From: DASXUX01 sp036504595
GTDB taxonomy: Bacteria > Planctomycetota > SZUA-567 > H5-PLA8
Direction of reading: 5' to 3'
DNA length: 64,000 nucleotides
Assembly: GCA_036504595.1 (NCBI GenBank)
Contig: DASXUX010000020.1
Location: 62,001-126,000, forward strand
Shown in pieces: positions 1 to 8,045 of the stretch. A model generated the notes under the pieces. The model saw only the letters and a program-made list of their open reading frames with translations. It did no database searches and was not told the origin of the DNA. Both the position numbers and the translations under genes were made by a program. The stretch's first letter is position 1. The number at the start of each line of letters is the position of its first letter.

Positions 1-1231
1 TCCCCGCCAAGTAGATCAAGCCCAGACACATTCCAGCCAGCAAACCGCCATACACCCACAACCGTCCGTCGAGCAGTGAAACGATTGGCTGCACGCCGTT
101 GAAGAAGCTCAAGTCCACGGGCAGCAGCACATGCCGAGCGTAGCGGCAGAGAATCTCGACATCGGTGAGCAGGGCCGTCCACACGCTGCCTCCCGGCGGT
201 GGAACGATATCCGCGTCGAAGGCCACGCGCGACGCCATAATCCCGGCGATCCCCACCGCCAGCGGCATTGCCAACCCCGCCACCGATCGAAGCCAGCGGC
301 GCGGCTGAGGCGGCGTCACGCTGCGGCCTGGGTCGAGGATTTCCAGCATGACAAGCACCAGCAATAAGCCGGGCGCGCTGGCTTTGCTCAACTGGGCCAG
401 CGCATACAACACCGAGACCAGCGGCCAACGCCACCAGCGGTGATTTTGGATTTTAGATTTTGGATTTTGGATTGTCGCTGCATTGGGCTCGCCAGCAGTC
501 GCACCAGGGCTCGACTCAACCGCCCTTGAACCCTGAACCCCGAACCCTGAACCCTGCCGTCCAGCGGCCCAGGCCCAGAGCATCCCGAAACCAAAGAGCG
601 CCACCAGAGTGTTCTTCCGTTCGGAAACCCAGCAGACCGTTTCGCACGCCATCGGATGCACTGCCCAGGCCAATGCCACCAGCGCAGCGACTCCTTTGCT
701 TGCGCCGGTAGCGCCCGCCGCCGCGCCAGTAGCGCCGGCCTCCGCGCCGGTGACGTAGCGCAAGAATAGCCAGAGAAACAGCGCGGCGAGCGTATGGTAG
801 AGCCCGTTCATCAGCCGCATGCCATAGGCTGGCGGAACGGCAAATGAAAAGGGGCCAGGCAGTGTGGGGCTGACGAGCACTCGTCCGTCGGACGCGATCC
901 GGCAGGGCTCGGCGCGTTTGCCATCGACAGGCGTTCGGCCGTCGCCGAAGAGTGCCAAATCCAGAAACCAAGAGAGCGTTGCGGTCGGATTGTAGTAGCC
1001 GTTGAGCGGAAGCGCCCAGTCTTCGAAGCGCGCGCCGAGACTAAGTCGCATATGCCGGCCGTCATCAAAGCTGTAGAGGGGGCCGCGCCAATTGGCCTGC
1101 AGCAGGATAAATGTGCAAAGCAGCAGCAAGCCCAGCATCGACGCGCGGAAGTTGATAAGTTCGGAAACAAAAGTGGATATCCGCTGCAACGAACCGCGTC
1201 GGTTCTGGTTCGTTTCCACGCCATAGCTCAT
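1..1231 (-). CDS. GT-C membrane glycosyltransferase, TMTC-like (3' end beyond window)
   Basis: An open frame starts at ATG 1231 (GTG 1240 is an alternative) and runs off the left edge, giving about 410 residues with no stop. It is a polytopic membrane protein. A first helix near residues 30-47 is followed by an extracytoplasmic loop, and the motif HPMACETVCWVSERKNT matches the HPxxxESVAWxxxRKDxL signature of TMTC-type protein O-mannosyltransferase-like proteins. Function is inferred: transfer of a lipid-linked sugar on the outer face of the membrane. It lies about 45 bp behind the ABC ATPase on the same strand and could be co-transcribed with it. Oddly, the loop after the RKNT helix is built from in-frame heptamer repeats (525-557 and 443-473), and a GAEAGAT stretch comes from a palindromic repeat at 729-750. 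No TPR region is visible in the part present. Confidence 0.75.
   Translation of the reverse strand, partial: MSYGVETNQNRRGSLQRISTFVSELINFRASMLGLLLLCTFILLQANWRGPLYSFDDGRHMRLSLGARFEDWALPLNGYYNPTATLSWFLDLALFGDGRTPVDGKRAEPCRIASDGRVLVSPTLPGPFSFAVPPAYGMRLMNGLYHTLAALFLWLFLRYVTGAEAGATGAAAGATGASKGVAALVALAWAVHPMACETVCWVSERKNTLVALFGFGMLWAWAAGRQGSGFGVQGSRAVESSPGATAGEPNAATIQNPKSKIQNHRWWRWPLVSVLYALAQLSKASAPGLLLVLVMLEILDPGRSVTPPQPRRWLRSVAGLAMPLAVGIAGIMASRVAFDADIVPPPGGSVWTALLTDVEILCRYARHVLLPVDLSFFNGVQPIVSLLDGRLWVYGGLLAGMCLGLIYLAG
443..473. repeat. Heptamer tandem repeat (TTTTGGA type) inside a gene
   Basis: Four to five imperfect copies of TTTTGGA/TTTTAGA are read in-frame on the minus strand as Ile-Gln-Asn-Pro-Lys-Ser-Lys in the GT-C protein. 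The same type of array occurs between genes elsewhere in the window. Confidence 0.85.
525..557. repeat. Heptamer tandem repeat (GAACCCT type) inside a gene
   Basis: Imperfect copies of GAACCCT/GAACCCC are read in-frame on the minus strand as a Gln-Gly-Ser-Gly-Phe-Gly-Val stretch in the GT-C protein. The same unit recurs between genes at about 4.65, 26.9 and 52.1 kb. Confidence 0.85.
729..750. repeat. Palindromic repeat family A, in-gene copy
   Basis: A GTAGCGCCGGCCTCC arm is followed by GCGCCGG, a palindrome of the GCCGGC-(CTCC)-GCCGGC type. A partial second copy lies just to the left (from about 705). Both are read in-frame within the GT-C protein as GAEAGAT/GAAAGAT. Confidence 0.85.
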
Positions 1232-1284
1232 AGTCGTCACCGTAGAACCAGCGCGCGGGGAAGTCAATTCGCGGACCGGCCGGG

Positions 1285-2292
1285 TCAGCAGCCCTGACCG
1301 GCGCGGTAGATGCGCTGCACCACATGCTCGATCTTCGGCTCCGCGATGGCGATGTCCTCGACCTCCGGGCCGTAGCGATCCAGCACCGCGCGAATGACTT
1401 CGGTTCGCGGCGGCGCGGTGTGATTGAGGATGGCCGTGAGTGACGCGCCATTAGGCTTCCAGTCCACGCCTTCAATGAGCAGCTTTTCCGGCCGCCAGTC
1501 TTTCTCCAGTGCGCGCGAGAAGGTGAACGTGAGCTGCGCCAAGTCCACGGCTTTGGCGCGCAGAGATTCCAGCGTTCCGTTGAAGACGAGCTTGCCTTTG
1601 TCGATGATCAAGATTCGCGAGCACAGCTCTTCGATGTCGCGCAGGTCGTGCGTGGTCAGAATCACCGTCACGCCATGTTCACGGTTGATGCGCCGCACAA
1701 AATCGCGGATGGATTGCTTGACCAGCACATCCAGCCCGATCGTCGGCTCATCCAAAAACACAATCCGCGGATCGTGGATCAGCGCGGCCGCCAGCTCGCA
1801 GCGCATTTTCTGGCCGAGCGACAGCTTGCGCGCGGGCGTTTTTAGCAGCTCGCCCAATTGCAGGACTTCTTCGTACTGCGCCATGCGCTGGGCGTATTGC
1901 TCGTCGGTCAGCCCGTAGATGCGCGAGAGCAGCCGGAGCGATTCGCCGGCGGCCAGATCCCACCAAAGCTGCGAGCGCTGCCCGAAAACCGCGCCGATGT
2001 TGCGCACGTGAGCTTCACGGTCTTTGTATGGCACGCGACCGTCCACGATCACTTCGCCGGCGGTGGGGAAAAGAATGCCGCAGAGGATCTTGATCGTCGT
2101 CGATTTGCCCGCGCCGTTGGCTCCGATGTAGCCGACCATCTCGCCGCGCTCGATCTCGAAAGAAATATCGTTCACCGCGCGCAAGATTTTGTATTGTCGC
2201 GCGAACAGGTCGCGCACCGCGCCGCTGATCCCTTCGCGCCGGTCGTAGGTGCGATACTCCTTGACCAGATTGCTGACTCGAATCAGCGCCAT
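1285..2292 (-). CDS. ABC-2 type transporter ATP-binding protein
   Basis: This is the cytoplasmic ATPase subunit of an ABC exporter (335 aa). Visible motifs are Walker A GANGAGKST (about residue 57), signature LSLGQ, Walker B RIVFLDEPT and the switch histidine in TTHD. The long C-terminal tail after the nucleotide-binding domain and the N-terminal ISGAVRDLF-type segment are typical of the NatA/viologen-exporter-like ABC-2 group. No permease gene follows; the next gene on the strand is a glycosyltransferase, so the membrane partner is outside the window or encoded elsewhere. Substrate cannot be told; coupling with a glycosyltransferase hints at envelope glycan or lipid export, but this is inference. 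Confidence 0.93.
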   Translation of the reverse strand: MALIRVSNLVKEYRTYDRREGISGAVRDLFARQYKILRAVNDISFEIERGEMVGYIGANGAGKSTTIKILCGILFPTAGEVIVDGRVPYKDREAHVRNIGAVFGQRSQLWWDLAAGESLRLLSRIYGLTDEQYAQRMAQYEEVLQLGELLKTPARKLSLGQKMRCELAAALIHDPRIVFLDEPTIGLDVLVKQSIRDFVRRINREHGVTVILTTHDLRDIEELCSRILIIDKGKLVFNGTLESLRAKAVDLAQLTFTFSRALEKDWRPEKLLIEGVDWKPNGASLTAILNHTAPPRTEVIRAVLDRYGPEVEDIAIAEPKIEHVVQRIYRAGQGC

Positions 2293-2293
2293 A

Positions 2294-2318
2294 GTGGTGC
2301 CGGCCTCCGTGCCGGCAG
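2294..2318. repeat. Palindromic repeat family A, intergenic copy
   Basis: GTGGTGCCGGCCTCCGTGCC followed by GGCAG, immediately upstream of the ABC ATPase start codon. This is one of the few copies outside coding sequence. Confidence 0.85.
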
Positions 2319-2421
2319 TACCGCCTCAAACCAGTACTCGCAGTTAAGATACGCGCGGCGGCGCGGGTTTGCACAGCAATTCTTCTGGCGGAGCTGTTGC
2401 TCGGAAGTAGTCTCGTCCATC

Positions 2422-2823
2422 ATGAAGCCCAAAGCCCCATCAGCCGATGAACTTCCCAAGACACTCGGTCCCGCCAAAGCCGTGTGGGACGGAATCATCT
2501 CGGCTGTAGCCGCAAAGTACTCGCCGCTCGCACAGGAGTGGAAGCCGTCGAAATCCGATTTTGGCTTCATGTGTCTGCTGAAGCAGAAGAAACGCACGCT
2601 GCTTTACCTGACGCCCGATGCAGGAAAGATACGAATCGCCATCGTGCTGGGTGAACGGGCCGTGGCCATCGCGCTAGCCAGCGAGCTGCCGGCGTTCATC
2701 AGGAAGCTGATTTCTGAGGCCCGTCCTTACGCTGAAGGCCGCGGCATCCGTTTCGACGTGAGCACTGCGGACGACGTATCGCTGGTGGCCGGATTGGTTG
2801 ATTTCAAGACAACACCGAAATAG
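2422..2823 (+). CDS. DUF3788 family protein
   Basis: A small cytoplasmic protein of 133 aa. The conserved blocks LGPAKAVWDGII, EWKPSKSDFGF and LLKQKKRTLLYL followed by LGERAVAIA are typical of the DUF3788 family, whose function is unknown. The ATG at 2422 is chosen because it gives the usual family N-terminus; the frame is open further upstream, but that stretch is antisense to the ABC ATPase. No strong ribosome-binding site is visible. It stands 60 bp before the B3/B4-domain gene on the same strand. Confidence 0.8.
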   Translation: MKPKAPSADELPKTLGPAKAVWDGIISAVAAKYSPLAQEWKPSKSDFGFMCLLKQKKRTLLYLTPDAGKIRIAIVLGERAVAIALASELPAFIRKLISEARPYAEGRGIRFDVSTADDVSLVAGLVDFKTTPK

Positions 2824-2883
2824 CGATCGCGCGGAATCCAAATTCCTCTGCGCACTCCGCGTCCTCGGCGGTAAGGTGTTGTT

Positions 2884-3522
2884 ATGCGCACCCCCTACGA
2901 AATACAAATCGCCTCTGGCCTTTCGCTTGCCTGCCCGGCATTCGTTCTCGACGGGCTGCTCGTGCGAGAAAATAGTCCGGAGTTGCAGGTCGAGGTCGAG
3001 ACGCTGTGCGCGGAGCTTCGCCAGAAGAATGCCGACTTGAACATTGGCGATGTGCCGGGCGTGCAGGCCGTGCGCGCAACATACCGCGCGCTGGGGATCG
3101 ATCCAACGCGCTATCGGCCCTCTTCGGAAGCGCTGCTGCGGCGGGTGTTGAAAGGGCAGGCGCTATATCGAATCAATACGCTGGTGGACGCGCTGAATCT
3201 GTGTTCGCTGCGCTACATGGTGCCGTTTGGGTTGTACGATCTGGACGCGGTGCGGCCGCCGGTGACGTTGCGCATCGGCGACGAAGGGGAGGGCTACCCC
3301 GGTATCCGCAAAGAATTCGTCACCGTCGCCGGGCGCTACTGCCTGGCCGATAGCCTGGGACCATTCGGAAATCCCAGTTCGGATTCAGACCGAACCAAGA
3401 TCACGCTGACGACCGCGCGCGCGCTGGTCGCCAGTTTCCTTCCGATTGACACCCCGCCGGAAAATGTCGCGCGCATTCTCGACGGAACGGCAGAGACACT
3501 GGCGAAGTATTCGAGCAGGTGA
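2884..3522 (+). CDS. B3/B4 tRNA-binding domain protein
   Basis: A 212-aa stand-alone B3/B4 domain, related to the editing module of the phenylalanyl-tRNA synthetase beta chain. The core block RINTLVDALNLCSLRYMVPFG followed by LYDLD and a GEGYPGI turn are diagnostic. Such free-standing proteins are assumed to act on aminoacyl-tRNA or related substrates in the cytoplasm, but the exact reaction is not established. Its place upstream of archease and rtcB puts several RNA-related genes together. The stop overlaps the start region of the next open frame. Confidence 0.85.
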   Translation: MRTPYEIQIASGLSLACPAFVLDGLLVRENSPELQVEVETLCAELRQKNADLNIGDVPGVQAVRATYRALGIDPTRYRPSSEALLRRVLKGQALYRINTLVDALNLCSLRYMVPFGLYDLDAVRPPVTLRIGDEGEGYPGIRKEFVTVAGRYCLADSLGPFGNPSSDSDRTKITLTTARALVASFLPIDTPPENVARILDGTAETLAKYSSR

Positions 3523-3617
3523 GCAAGAAGAGGACTATTGGCGCTCCGCTTGCATTCTTTCGCGTGAAGATGCTCGCATTTCTGAGCATCGCGTATCGTT
3601 ATATAGGAGCAACGCAA

Positions 3618-3791
3618 GTGGCGACGAGAACTTCACGCAAGACCGGTAAACGTTCCACAATGAGCCATTCGAAGAGCAAGACCACCGGCCGCAAAGCGAA
3701 ATCAACTGCACATCGCAGCCGGAGCACGAAAGAATCGATGCCCGAAACTTCTCAGCAGGAATCGATGTGCGAAGATGCTTCTGCGATTTAA
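3618..3791 (+). CDS. Small basic Ser/Thr/Lys-rich protein, hypothetical
   Basis: Starting at GTG 3618, preceded by ATAGGAGCAA, the frame encodes a 57-residue peptide rich in Lys, Arg, Ser and Thr (SHSKSKTTGRKAKST), with an acidic tail. The composition recalls histone-H1-like or nucleic-acid-binding tails, but there is no recognisable domain. The frame also extends upstream to about 3519, and that part looks unlike protein. It could be a genuine small DNA/RNA-binding protein or a chance frame. Confidence 0.4.
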   Translation: MATRTSRKTGKRSTMSHSKSKTTGRKAKSTAHRSRSTKESMPETSQQESMCEDASAI

Positions 3792-3814
3792 ACCTGCGCA
3801 GAGGCGTCTTTCGC

Positions 3815-4231
3815 GTGCCGGCTGAGCATGGCCCATGGCTTTTATATGATGGCCAGTGCGCACTCTGCACCACGTTGGTGAGCTGTTTCCACCGCAGCAT
3901 GTCCAAATGCGGGATTGTAGCCCGGCCACTGCAGGAGCCGGACGTTCGCGAGCGGCTGCAGCACCTTGGCGTCGCGCCGGAGGATCTCCTTCGCGAGGTG
4001 CGTCTGATCACGCGCGAGGGGGTTTTGCTGGGTGGCGCGGATGCGATTGTGGAAGTTGCACGCCAAATCTGGTGGGCGAAACCGCTGGTCTGGTTTTCTC
4101 TGCTGCCCGGCGGTTTGTTTATTCTGCGCGCGATATACAATTGGGCTGCGCGGCACCGCCACCACATTGGCAGGTGCAGTTCGCCTCGAGGCCCGCATGA
4201 CGGAGAATCAAAACAGCATTTCCTATTTTGA
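3815..4231 (+). CDS. DCC (DUF393) family thiol-disulfide protein
   Basis: A protein of about 138 aa with the family motif LYDGQCALC near its N-terminus. The Cys-x-x-Cys pair is the presumed redox centre of this thioredoxin-like family. A hydrophobic C-terminal half (LVWFSLLPGGLFILRAIYNW) resembles the usual DCC tail. GTG 3815 is preferred because family members begin just before the DGxCxxC motif; ATG 3767 in the same frame is an alternative. The 3' end overlaps the archease start by 35 bp, so the two are probably translated from one message. Confidence 0.8.
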   Translation: MPAEHGPWLLYDGQCALCTTLVSCFHRSMSKCGIVARPLQEPDVRERLQHLGVAPEDLLREVRLITREGVLLGGADAIVEVARQIWWAKPLVWFSLLPGGLFILRAIYNWAARHRHHIGRCSSPRGPHDGESKQHFLF

Positions 4232-4619
4232 CCATGATGCGGATATCGGCATCCGCGTTTGCGCTGCGACGTTGGAACGCGCCTTCGAAATGGCCGCGGA
4301 GGCCATGTTTGCCGTGATGGTGGATCTCTCGGCAGTGGGCGAAGCCGAGCACATCGAATTTAGCTTTGAAGAAGCAGATCTCGAACTGGCTCTTGTACAA
4401 TCGCTCAACCGTTTGCTCGCCGAATCGCGTACGCACGGCCTGGCGCTCAAGCGTTTCGCGGTGCGGCGCGAAGACGATCACTGGCTAGGTGAAGCCTGGG
4501 GTGCGCCGTGGCAGAAGGACTCCGAGCGCGGAACGGAAGTGAAAGGCGCGACGCTAACCGCCCTGAGCGTCGCCCAGGAAGGCGATCACTGGCAAGTGCA
4601 GTGTGTGGTCGATGTGTGA
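4197..4619 (+). CDS. Archease, RtcB activator
   Basis: A 140-aa archease-family protein. The N-terminal FDHDADIGIRV carries the paired acidic residues that bind metal, and the protein ends in the characteristic VVDV strand. Archease helps load GMP on RtcB and lets the ligase turn over. The gene overlaps the DCC gene and is followed, after a hairpin-forming repeat, by rtcB on the same strand, the expected functional partner. The start ATG 4197 gives the normal family length. Confidence 0.92.
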   Translation: MTENQNSISYFDHDADIGIRVCAATLERAFEMAAEAMFAVMVDLSAVGEAEHIEFSFEEADLELALVQSLNRLLAESRTHGLALKRFAVRREDDHWLGEAWGAPWQKDSERGTEVKGATLTALSVAQEGDHWQVQCVVDV

Positions 4620-4650
4620 GGGATTGAGTCTGGAGTCGAGAACAGCAGGG

Positions 4651-4748
4651 TATAGGGTTCGGGGGTCAGGGTTCAGGGTCTAGAAACTACGACACAAAAG
4701 CCTTCCCTGAACCCCGCGCCCCGGACCCCGAACCCTGGCCCCTTTTTT
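4651..4748 (+). terminator. Inverted heptamer array followed by T-run
   Basis: GGGTTCGGGGGTCAGGGTTC at 4654 is mirrored by CCCTGAACCCC and CCCCGAACCC at 4705-4735. Together they would make a long G:C stem, followed by CCTTTTTTCTTC. The arms consist of degenerate GGGTTCA heptamers. It has the form of an intrinsic terminator behind archease, although rtcB on the same strand follows within 60 bp. Confidence 0.6.
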
Positions 4749-4803
4749 CTTCTGCGCCAAGAAGTGTCTGTTGGCTTTAGCTCGCTGTCTATGGAGTTTC
4801 ACA

Positions 4804-6270
4804 ATGAATTTGCGCCAGCTTGAGAAAATCGACGAGTACCGCTGGACCGTGCCGCTGAAAAAGGACGAGCAGCGCGCGCCGGTCATCCTTTTCGGAACGC
4901 CCCTACTGCTCCAAAGCATGGACGAGAAGGTGCTCGAGCAAATCACCAACGTGGCGCGGCTGCCGGGACTGGTCGGGCCGGCGATGGCGATGCCGGATGC
5001 TCACTGGGGCTACGGCTTTCCGATTGGCGGCGTCGCGGCGTTCGATCCGAAAAATGGCATCGTCTCGGCCGGCGGCGTGGGCTTCGACATCTCCTGCGGA
5101 GTGCGCTGTCTGCGCACTCAACTGAATTTCAAGGATATCTCGTCGCGACTGGCCGCTCTGGCGGAGAGGATCTTTAGGATTGTGCCGGCGGGCGTGGGCG
5201 AAGAAGGCCACCTGAAGCTCCCGCCTCGCGAACTGGACGACGTGCTGGAAGGCGGTGCGCGTTGGGCTGTGGACTCCGGAATGGGTGTCCCGGAGGATCT
5301 TGAGTACGTCGAGGAGGGCGGCTGTGTGCCCGGCGCTGTTCCATCTTGCGTGTCAGATTTGGCCAAGCAGCGTCAGCGCGGCGAAATGGGCACGCTGGGC
5401 TCGGGAAATCATTATCTCGAAATTCAGGTCGTCGAACACATCTACGATCAGCCGGCTGCCGAAGCGTTTGGCTTGCACGAGGGGCAAGTCGTCGTCTCCA
5501 TCCATTGCGGTTCGCGTGGGCTCGGGCATCAAGTCGGCACGGATTATTTAGTCTCGCTGGCGAAAGCGGCGAGCCGCCTGGGCATCAAGCTGCCCGAACG
5601 CGAACTCGCCTGTGCGCCCATCGCGTCGCCGGAAGGGCAGGACTATTTGGGAGCTATGATCGCCGCGAGCAACTGCGCGCTGGCTAACCGGCAGATCATC
5701 ACGCATCTCACGCGTCAAGCATTCGACCACGTCGTTCCCAACGCTCAAATCGAGACGCTCTTTGACACGTCGCACAACATCTGCAAAGTCGAACGTCACA
5801 ACGTCGGCGGGGAGATGCGCACGCTGTACGTGCATCGCAAAGGAGCGACGCGGGCGTTCGGCCCGGGACATCCGGATTTGCCGCCGCGCTACAAAGACGC
5901 CGGCCAGCCGGTGATCATTGGCGGGACGATGGGAACCGCGTCGTATGTCCTGGCCGGGGTAGCGCCGGCGTCCCTTCCGGCCGGCACGAAGGCCGGTGTC
6001 ATCCCCGAAAACGAAGCCTTCAGTTCTGCCTGCCACGGCGCGGGCCGCGCGATGAGCCGCAATCAGGCATTGAAGCGGTGGCAGGGCAAAAAGGTCATCG
6101 AGGATCTCAAGTCACAGGGCATCTTGATCCGTGCGCACTCAAACCGCGGCGCCGCCGAGGAGGCCCCTGGGGCCTACAAAGATGTCGAAGAGGTTGCCGA
6201 AGCCACGGAGCGCGCTCAGCTCGCCAAACGCGTGGCGCGCCTGGTGCCGAAGGCATGCATCAAGGGATAG
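4804..6270 (+). CDS. rtcB: RNA-splicing ligase RtcB
   Basis: A 488-aa GTP- and Mn-dependent ligase that joins RNA 2',3'-cyclic phosphate or 3'-phosphate to 5'-OH ends in tRNA splicing or RNA repair. Visible signatures are GVGFDISCGVR (metal Cys), GSGNHYLE, HCGSRGLGHQ, HNICKVERH, GTMGTASYVLAG and CHGAGRAMSR, all in order. ATG 4804 gives the canonical MNLRQLEKI start; earlier in-frame codons do not resemble RtcB. Unusually, between SYVLAG and FSSACHGAGR about 25 residues are found where homologues have about 13. The extra segment (VAPASLPAGTKAG) is encoded by palindromic repeat A at 5958-6006. The 3' end overlaps the convergent GT39 gene by 11 bp. Confidence 0.95.
   Translation: MNLRQLEKIDEYRWTVPLKKDEQRAPVILFGTPLLLQSMDEKVLEQITNVARLPGLVGPAMAMPDAHWGYGFPIGGVAAFDPKNGIVSAGGVGFDISCGVRCLRTQLNFKDISSRLAALAERIFRIVPAGVGEEGHLKLPPRELDDVLEGGARWAVDSGMGVPEDLEYVEEGGCVPGAVPSCVSDLAKQRQRGEMGTLGSGNHYLEIQVVEHIYDQPAAEAFGLHEGQVVVSIHCGSRGLGHQVGTDYLVSLAKAASRLGIKLPERELACAPIASPEGQDYLGAMIAASNCALANRQIITHLTRQAFDHVVPNAQIETLFDTSHNICKVERHNVGGEMRTLYVHRKGATRAFGPGHPDLPPRYKDAGQPVIIGGTMGTASYVLAGVAPASLPAGTKAGVIPENEAFSSACHGAGRAMSRNQALKRWQGKKVIEDLKSQGILIRAHSNRGAAEEAPGAYKDVEEVAEATERAQLAKRVARLVPKACIKG
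5958..6006. repeat. Palindromic repeat family A, double copy inside rtcB
   Basis: GGTAGCGCCGGCGTCCCTTC is joined head-on to CGGCACGAAGGCCGGTGTC, so two half-divergent copies face each other. The block is read in-frame in RtcB. Confidence 0.85.
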
Positions 6271-7993
6271 TTTCTGGTTTCTGGTCTTGCGTCTGTGTTC
6301 TGAACGCCACAAACCACTTTGTGCTGTGCTGATCAACGTACTCCTGCGCGCCGCCGTCGCGCACCGCTCGCCACAGTTCGGAAAACTTGAAGTCGCCGAG
6401 CAAGTTGTCTGCCTCAAAAACCTGATATCCCTTCAGATCAAGCTGCTGAGCCACGGGCTCGCCGAACGCCAGCGCGAAGGGGTGCGCGTCGTTCGCGCGC
6501 TGCGCCGAATCCGCGGCTGCAAACCTAAAGCGATTATTCGTGTAAAGCCGCAGGCGCGCAGCGCACTTGCGCGAGTAACTTCCGACGGTCATGATCTCGC
6601 CGTCCTGTGGCGCATGCCGGGCGATCAGCGCCGCCGCGGCCGGCTCGGGATGTTCGATCGCCCACGACCGCAAGTGAACGTCCGCGATGGCGAACAGGGC
6701 GATCATTCCGGCCGGGATCATCAACGGCGAAATGCGCTGCACCTTCCACGCGAAAACGGCAACGGCGAGCGCCAGGCCGAGCAACTCTAGGCCGCCCAGC
6801 AGCAGTCGCGCATCAATGCGCGTTCCGATCGACGCGATGGATATTCCGGCGGGAATCGCAATCGCCGCGAAGACTAGAGCGATCCCGCGCCACGTGCGGT
6901 CCAGCAGTCCCGGCGCAGCCTTCAGCAGCAACGCCGCCAGGAGCACCGCAAACAACGGGAAGGCCGGCAGCATGTATCGAGCGCGCGTCAGGTTGCCGGG
7001 CGTGTACATTACGATGACGAGCGCTGTCCATCCCAGCACAAACCACGCGCGCGCGCCCAGATTCTTGACACATGAGAAGAACCGCCTGTGATCCTGGACA
7101 AGCACTATCGCAAGCGGCACTAGCCAAGGCACGAATTCGGTGAGAATCGCTCCCGGGTACGCGAAAATGTTTATGTACCACAGCGAGTCGTGAAACCGGC
7201 TGGCCGCCTGATCGTGCAGGAACTCGCTGACGAACGTCTGTCCGTGCAGGATCAACATCGCGATGACCCAGCCGCCTCCGATGGCGGCGCCGCCAAGCAT
7301 GGCGGGCATGTTGACGAGTCGTCGCAGGCCGTTCGGCTCTTTTCTTCGCCACAACCACGCAAAAGCCCAGGCGAAGAACACGGGCGTAAAACCGAGAATG
7401 CCTCGCGTCGCCAAGGCAAGACCGGAACCCATGTACGCGCACGCATACGCACTGAACCGCCGATCGTTCGCGAACAGCAGCCGCACAAAACCGTACTGGC
7501 TGAGCAGCATGCAAAGCATAAACAAAATGTCGGTGATCGAGCAGCCGCTGAGCGTGATCAGCTTGTGGCTGGAACCGAAGATTGCGACTGCCAGCAGCGC
7601 GATTTCGTCGCTGTCAAAAAGGACGCGCGCCGTGCGCCAGGTCAGCCATAGAGCGGCGCAGCCGGCGAGCACGAACAGGACTCGCGCGGACCATAGAGAA
7701 ACGCCAAAGATCTTGAATCCGGCGAGCGTGACCCAATACGGCAGCACAGGCTTGTTGAAGCGATGCGCGCCGTCGGCATAGGTCGGCGTGAAGTAGTCGC
7801 CCGACTCCATCATGCGCAATGCGCCGTCGCTGTAGAACCATTCGTCGGCGTGGTAGCGGTTCAACCCGGTGCTGACAAGGCTGGTCACGACGAAGAAAAA
7901 GGCAATGAAACCAAACACCAGCCGCGCGTAGCGAGGGCTGGTGCTCTGCGAGACGGTCGTGGCCGGGGAAATGGTTTCCTGAATCGTTGACAA
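6260..7993 (-). CDS. Glycosyltransferase family 39 (ArnT/PMT-like) membrane protein
   Basis: A 577-aa polytopic membrane protein. The first extracytoplasmic loop has HADEWFYSDGA and GDYFTPTY followed by RFNKPVLPYW, the DE-containing catalytic loop of ArnT/PMT-type transferases that use polyprenyl-phosphate sugars. About eleven to twelve hydrophobic helices follow, then a soluble C-terminal domain of roughly 100 residues. The start is TTG 7993, preceded by AAAGG; no ATG is available near the family N-terminus. Acceptor is unknown (lipid A, protein or surface polymer). Its tail overlaps rtcB on the opposite strand by 11 bp. The GntR-type regulator gene ends 52 bp upstream of its start and could be co-transcribed. 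Confidence 0.88.
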   Translation of the reverse strand: MSTIQETISPATTVSQSTSPRYARLVFGFIAFFFVVTSLVSTGLNRYHADEWFYSDGALRMMESGDYFTPTYADGAHRFNKPVLPYWVTLAGFKIFGVSLWSARVLFVLAGCAALWLTWRTARVLFDSDEIALLAVAIFGSSHKLITLSGCSITDILFMLCMLLSQYGFVRLLFANDRRFSAYACAYMGSGLALATRGILGFTPVFFAWAFAWLWRRKEPNGLRRLVNMPAMLGGAAIGGGWVIAMLILHGQTFVSEFLHDQAASRFHDSLWYINIFAYPGAILTEFVPWLVPLAIVLVQDHRRFFSCVKNLGARAWFVLGWTALVIVMYTPGNLTRARYMLPAFPLFAVLLAALLLKAAPGLLDRTWRGIALVFAAIAIPAGISIASIGTRIDARLLLGGLELLGLALAVAVFAWKVQRISPLMIPAGMIALFAIADVHLRSWAIEHPEPAAAALIARHAPQDGEIMTVGSYSRKCAARLRLYTNNRFRFAAADSAQRANDAHPFALAFGEPVAQQLDLKGYQVFEADNLLGDFKFSELWRAVRDGGAQEYVDQHSTKWFVAFRTQTQDQKPETIP

Positions 7994-8045
7994 GTAGACG
8001 CCTTTGCTGCTGTACTCAGACTAAGACTTGGCTCGCAGCCGAAGT

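Noticed and set aside
525..557. GAACCCT/GGGTTCA arrays resemble telomere repeats.
   Set aside because: They are short, degenerate, internal, sometimes within genes, and other heptamers of unrelated sequence occur in the same way; no chromosome end is implied.
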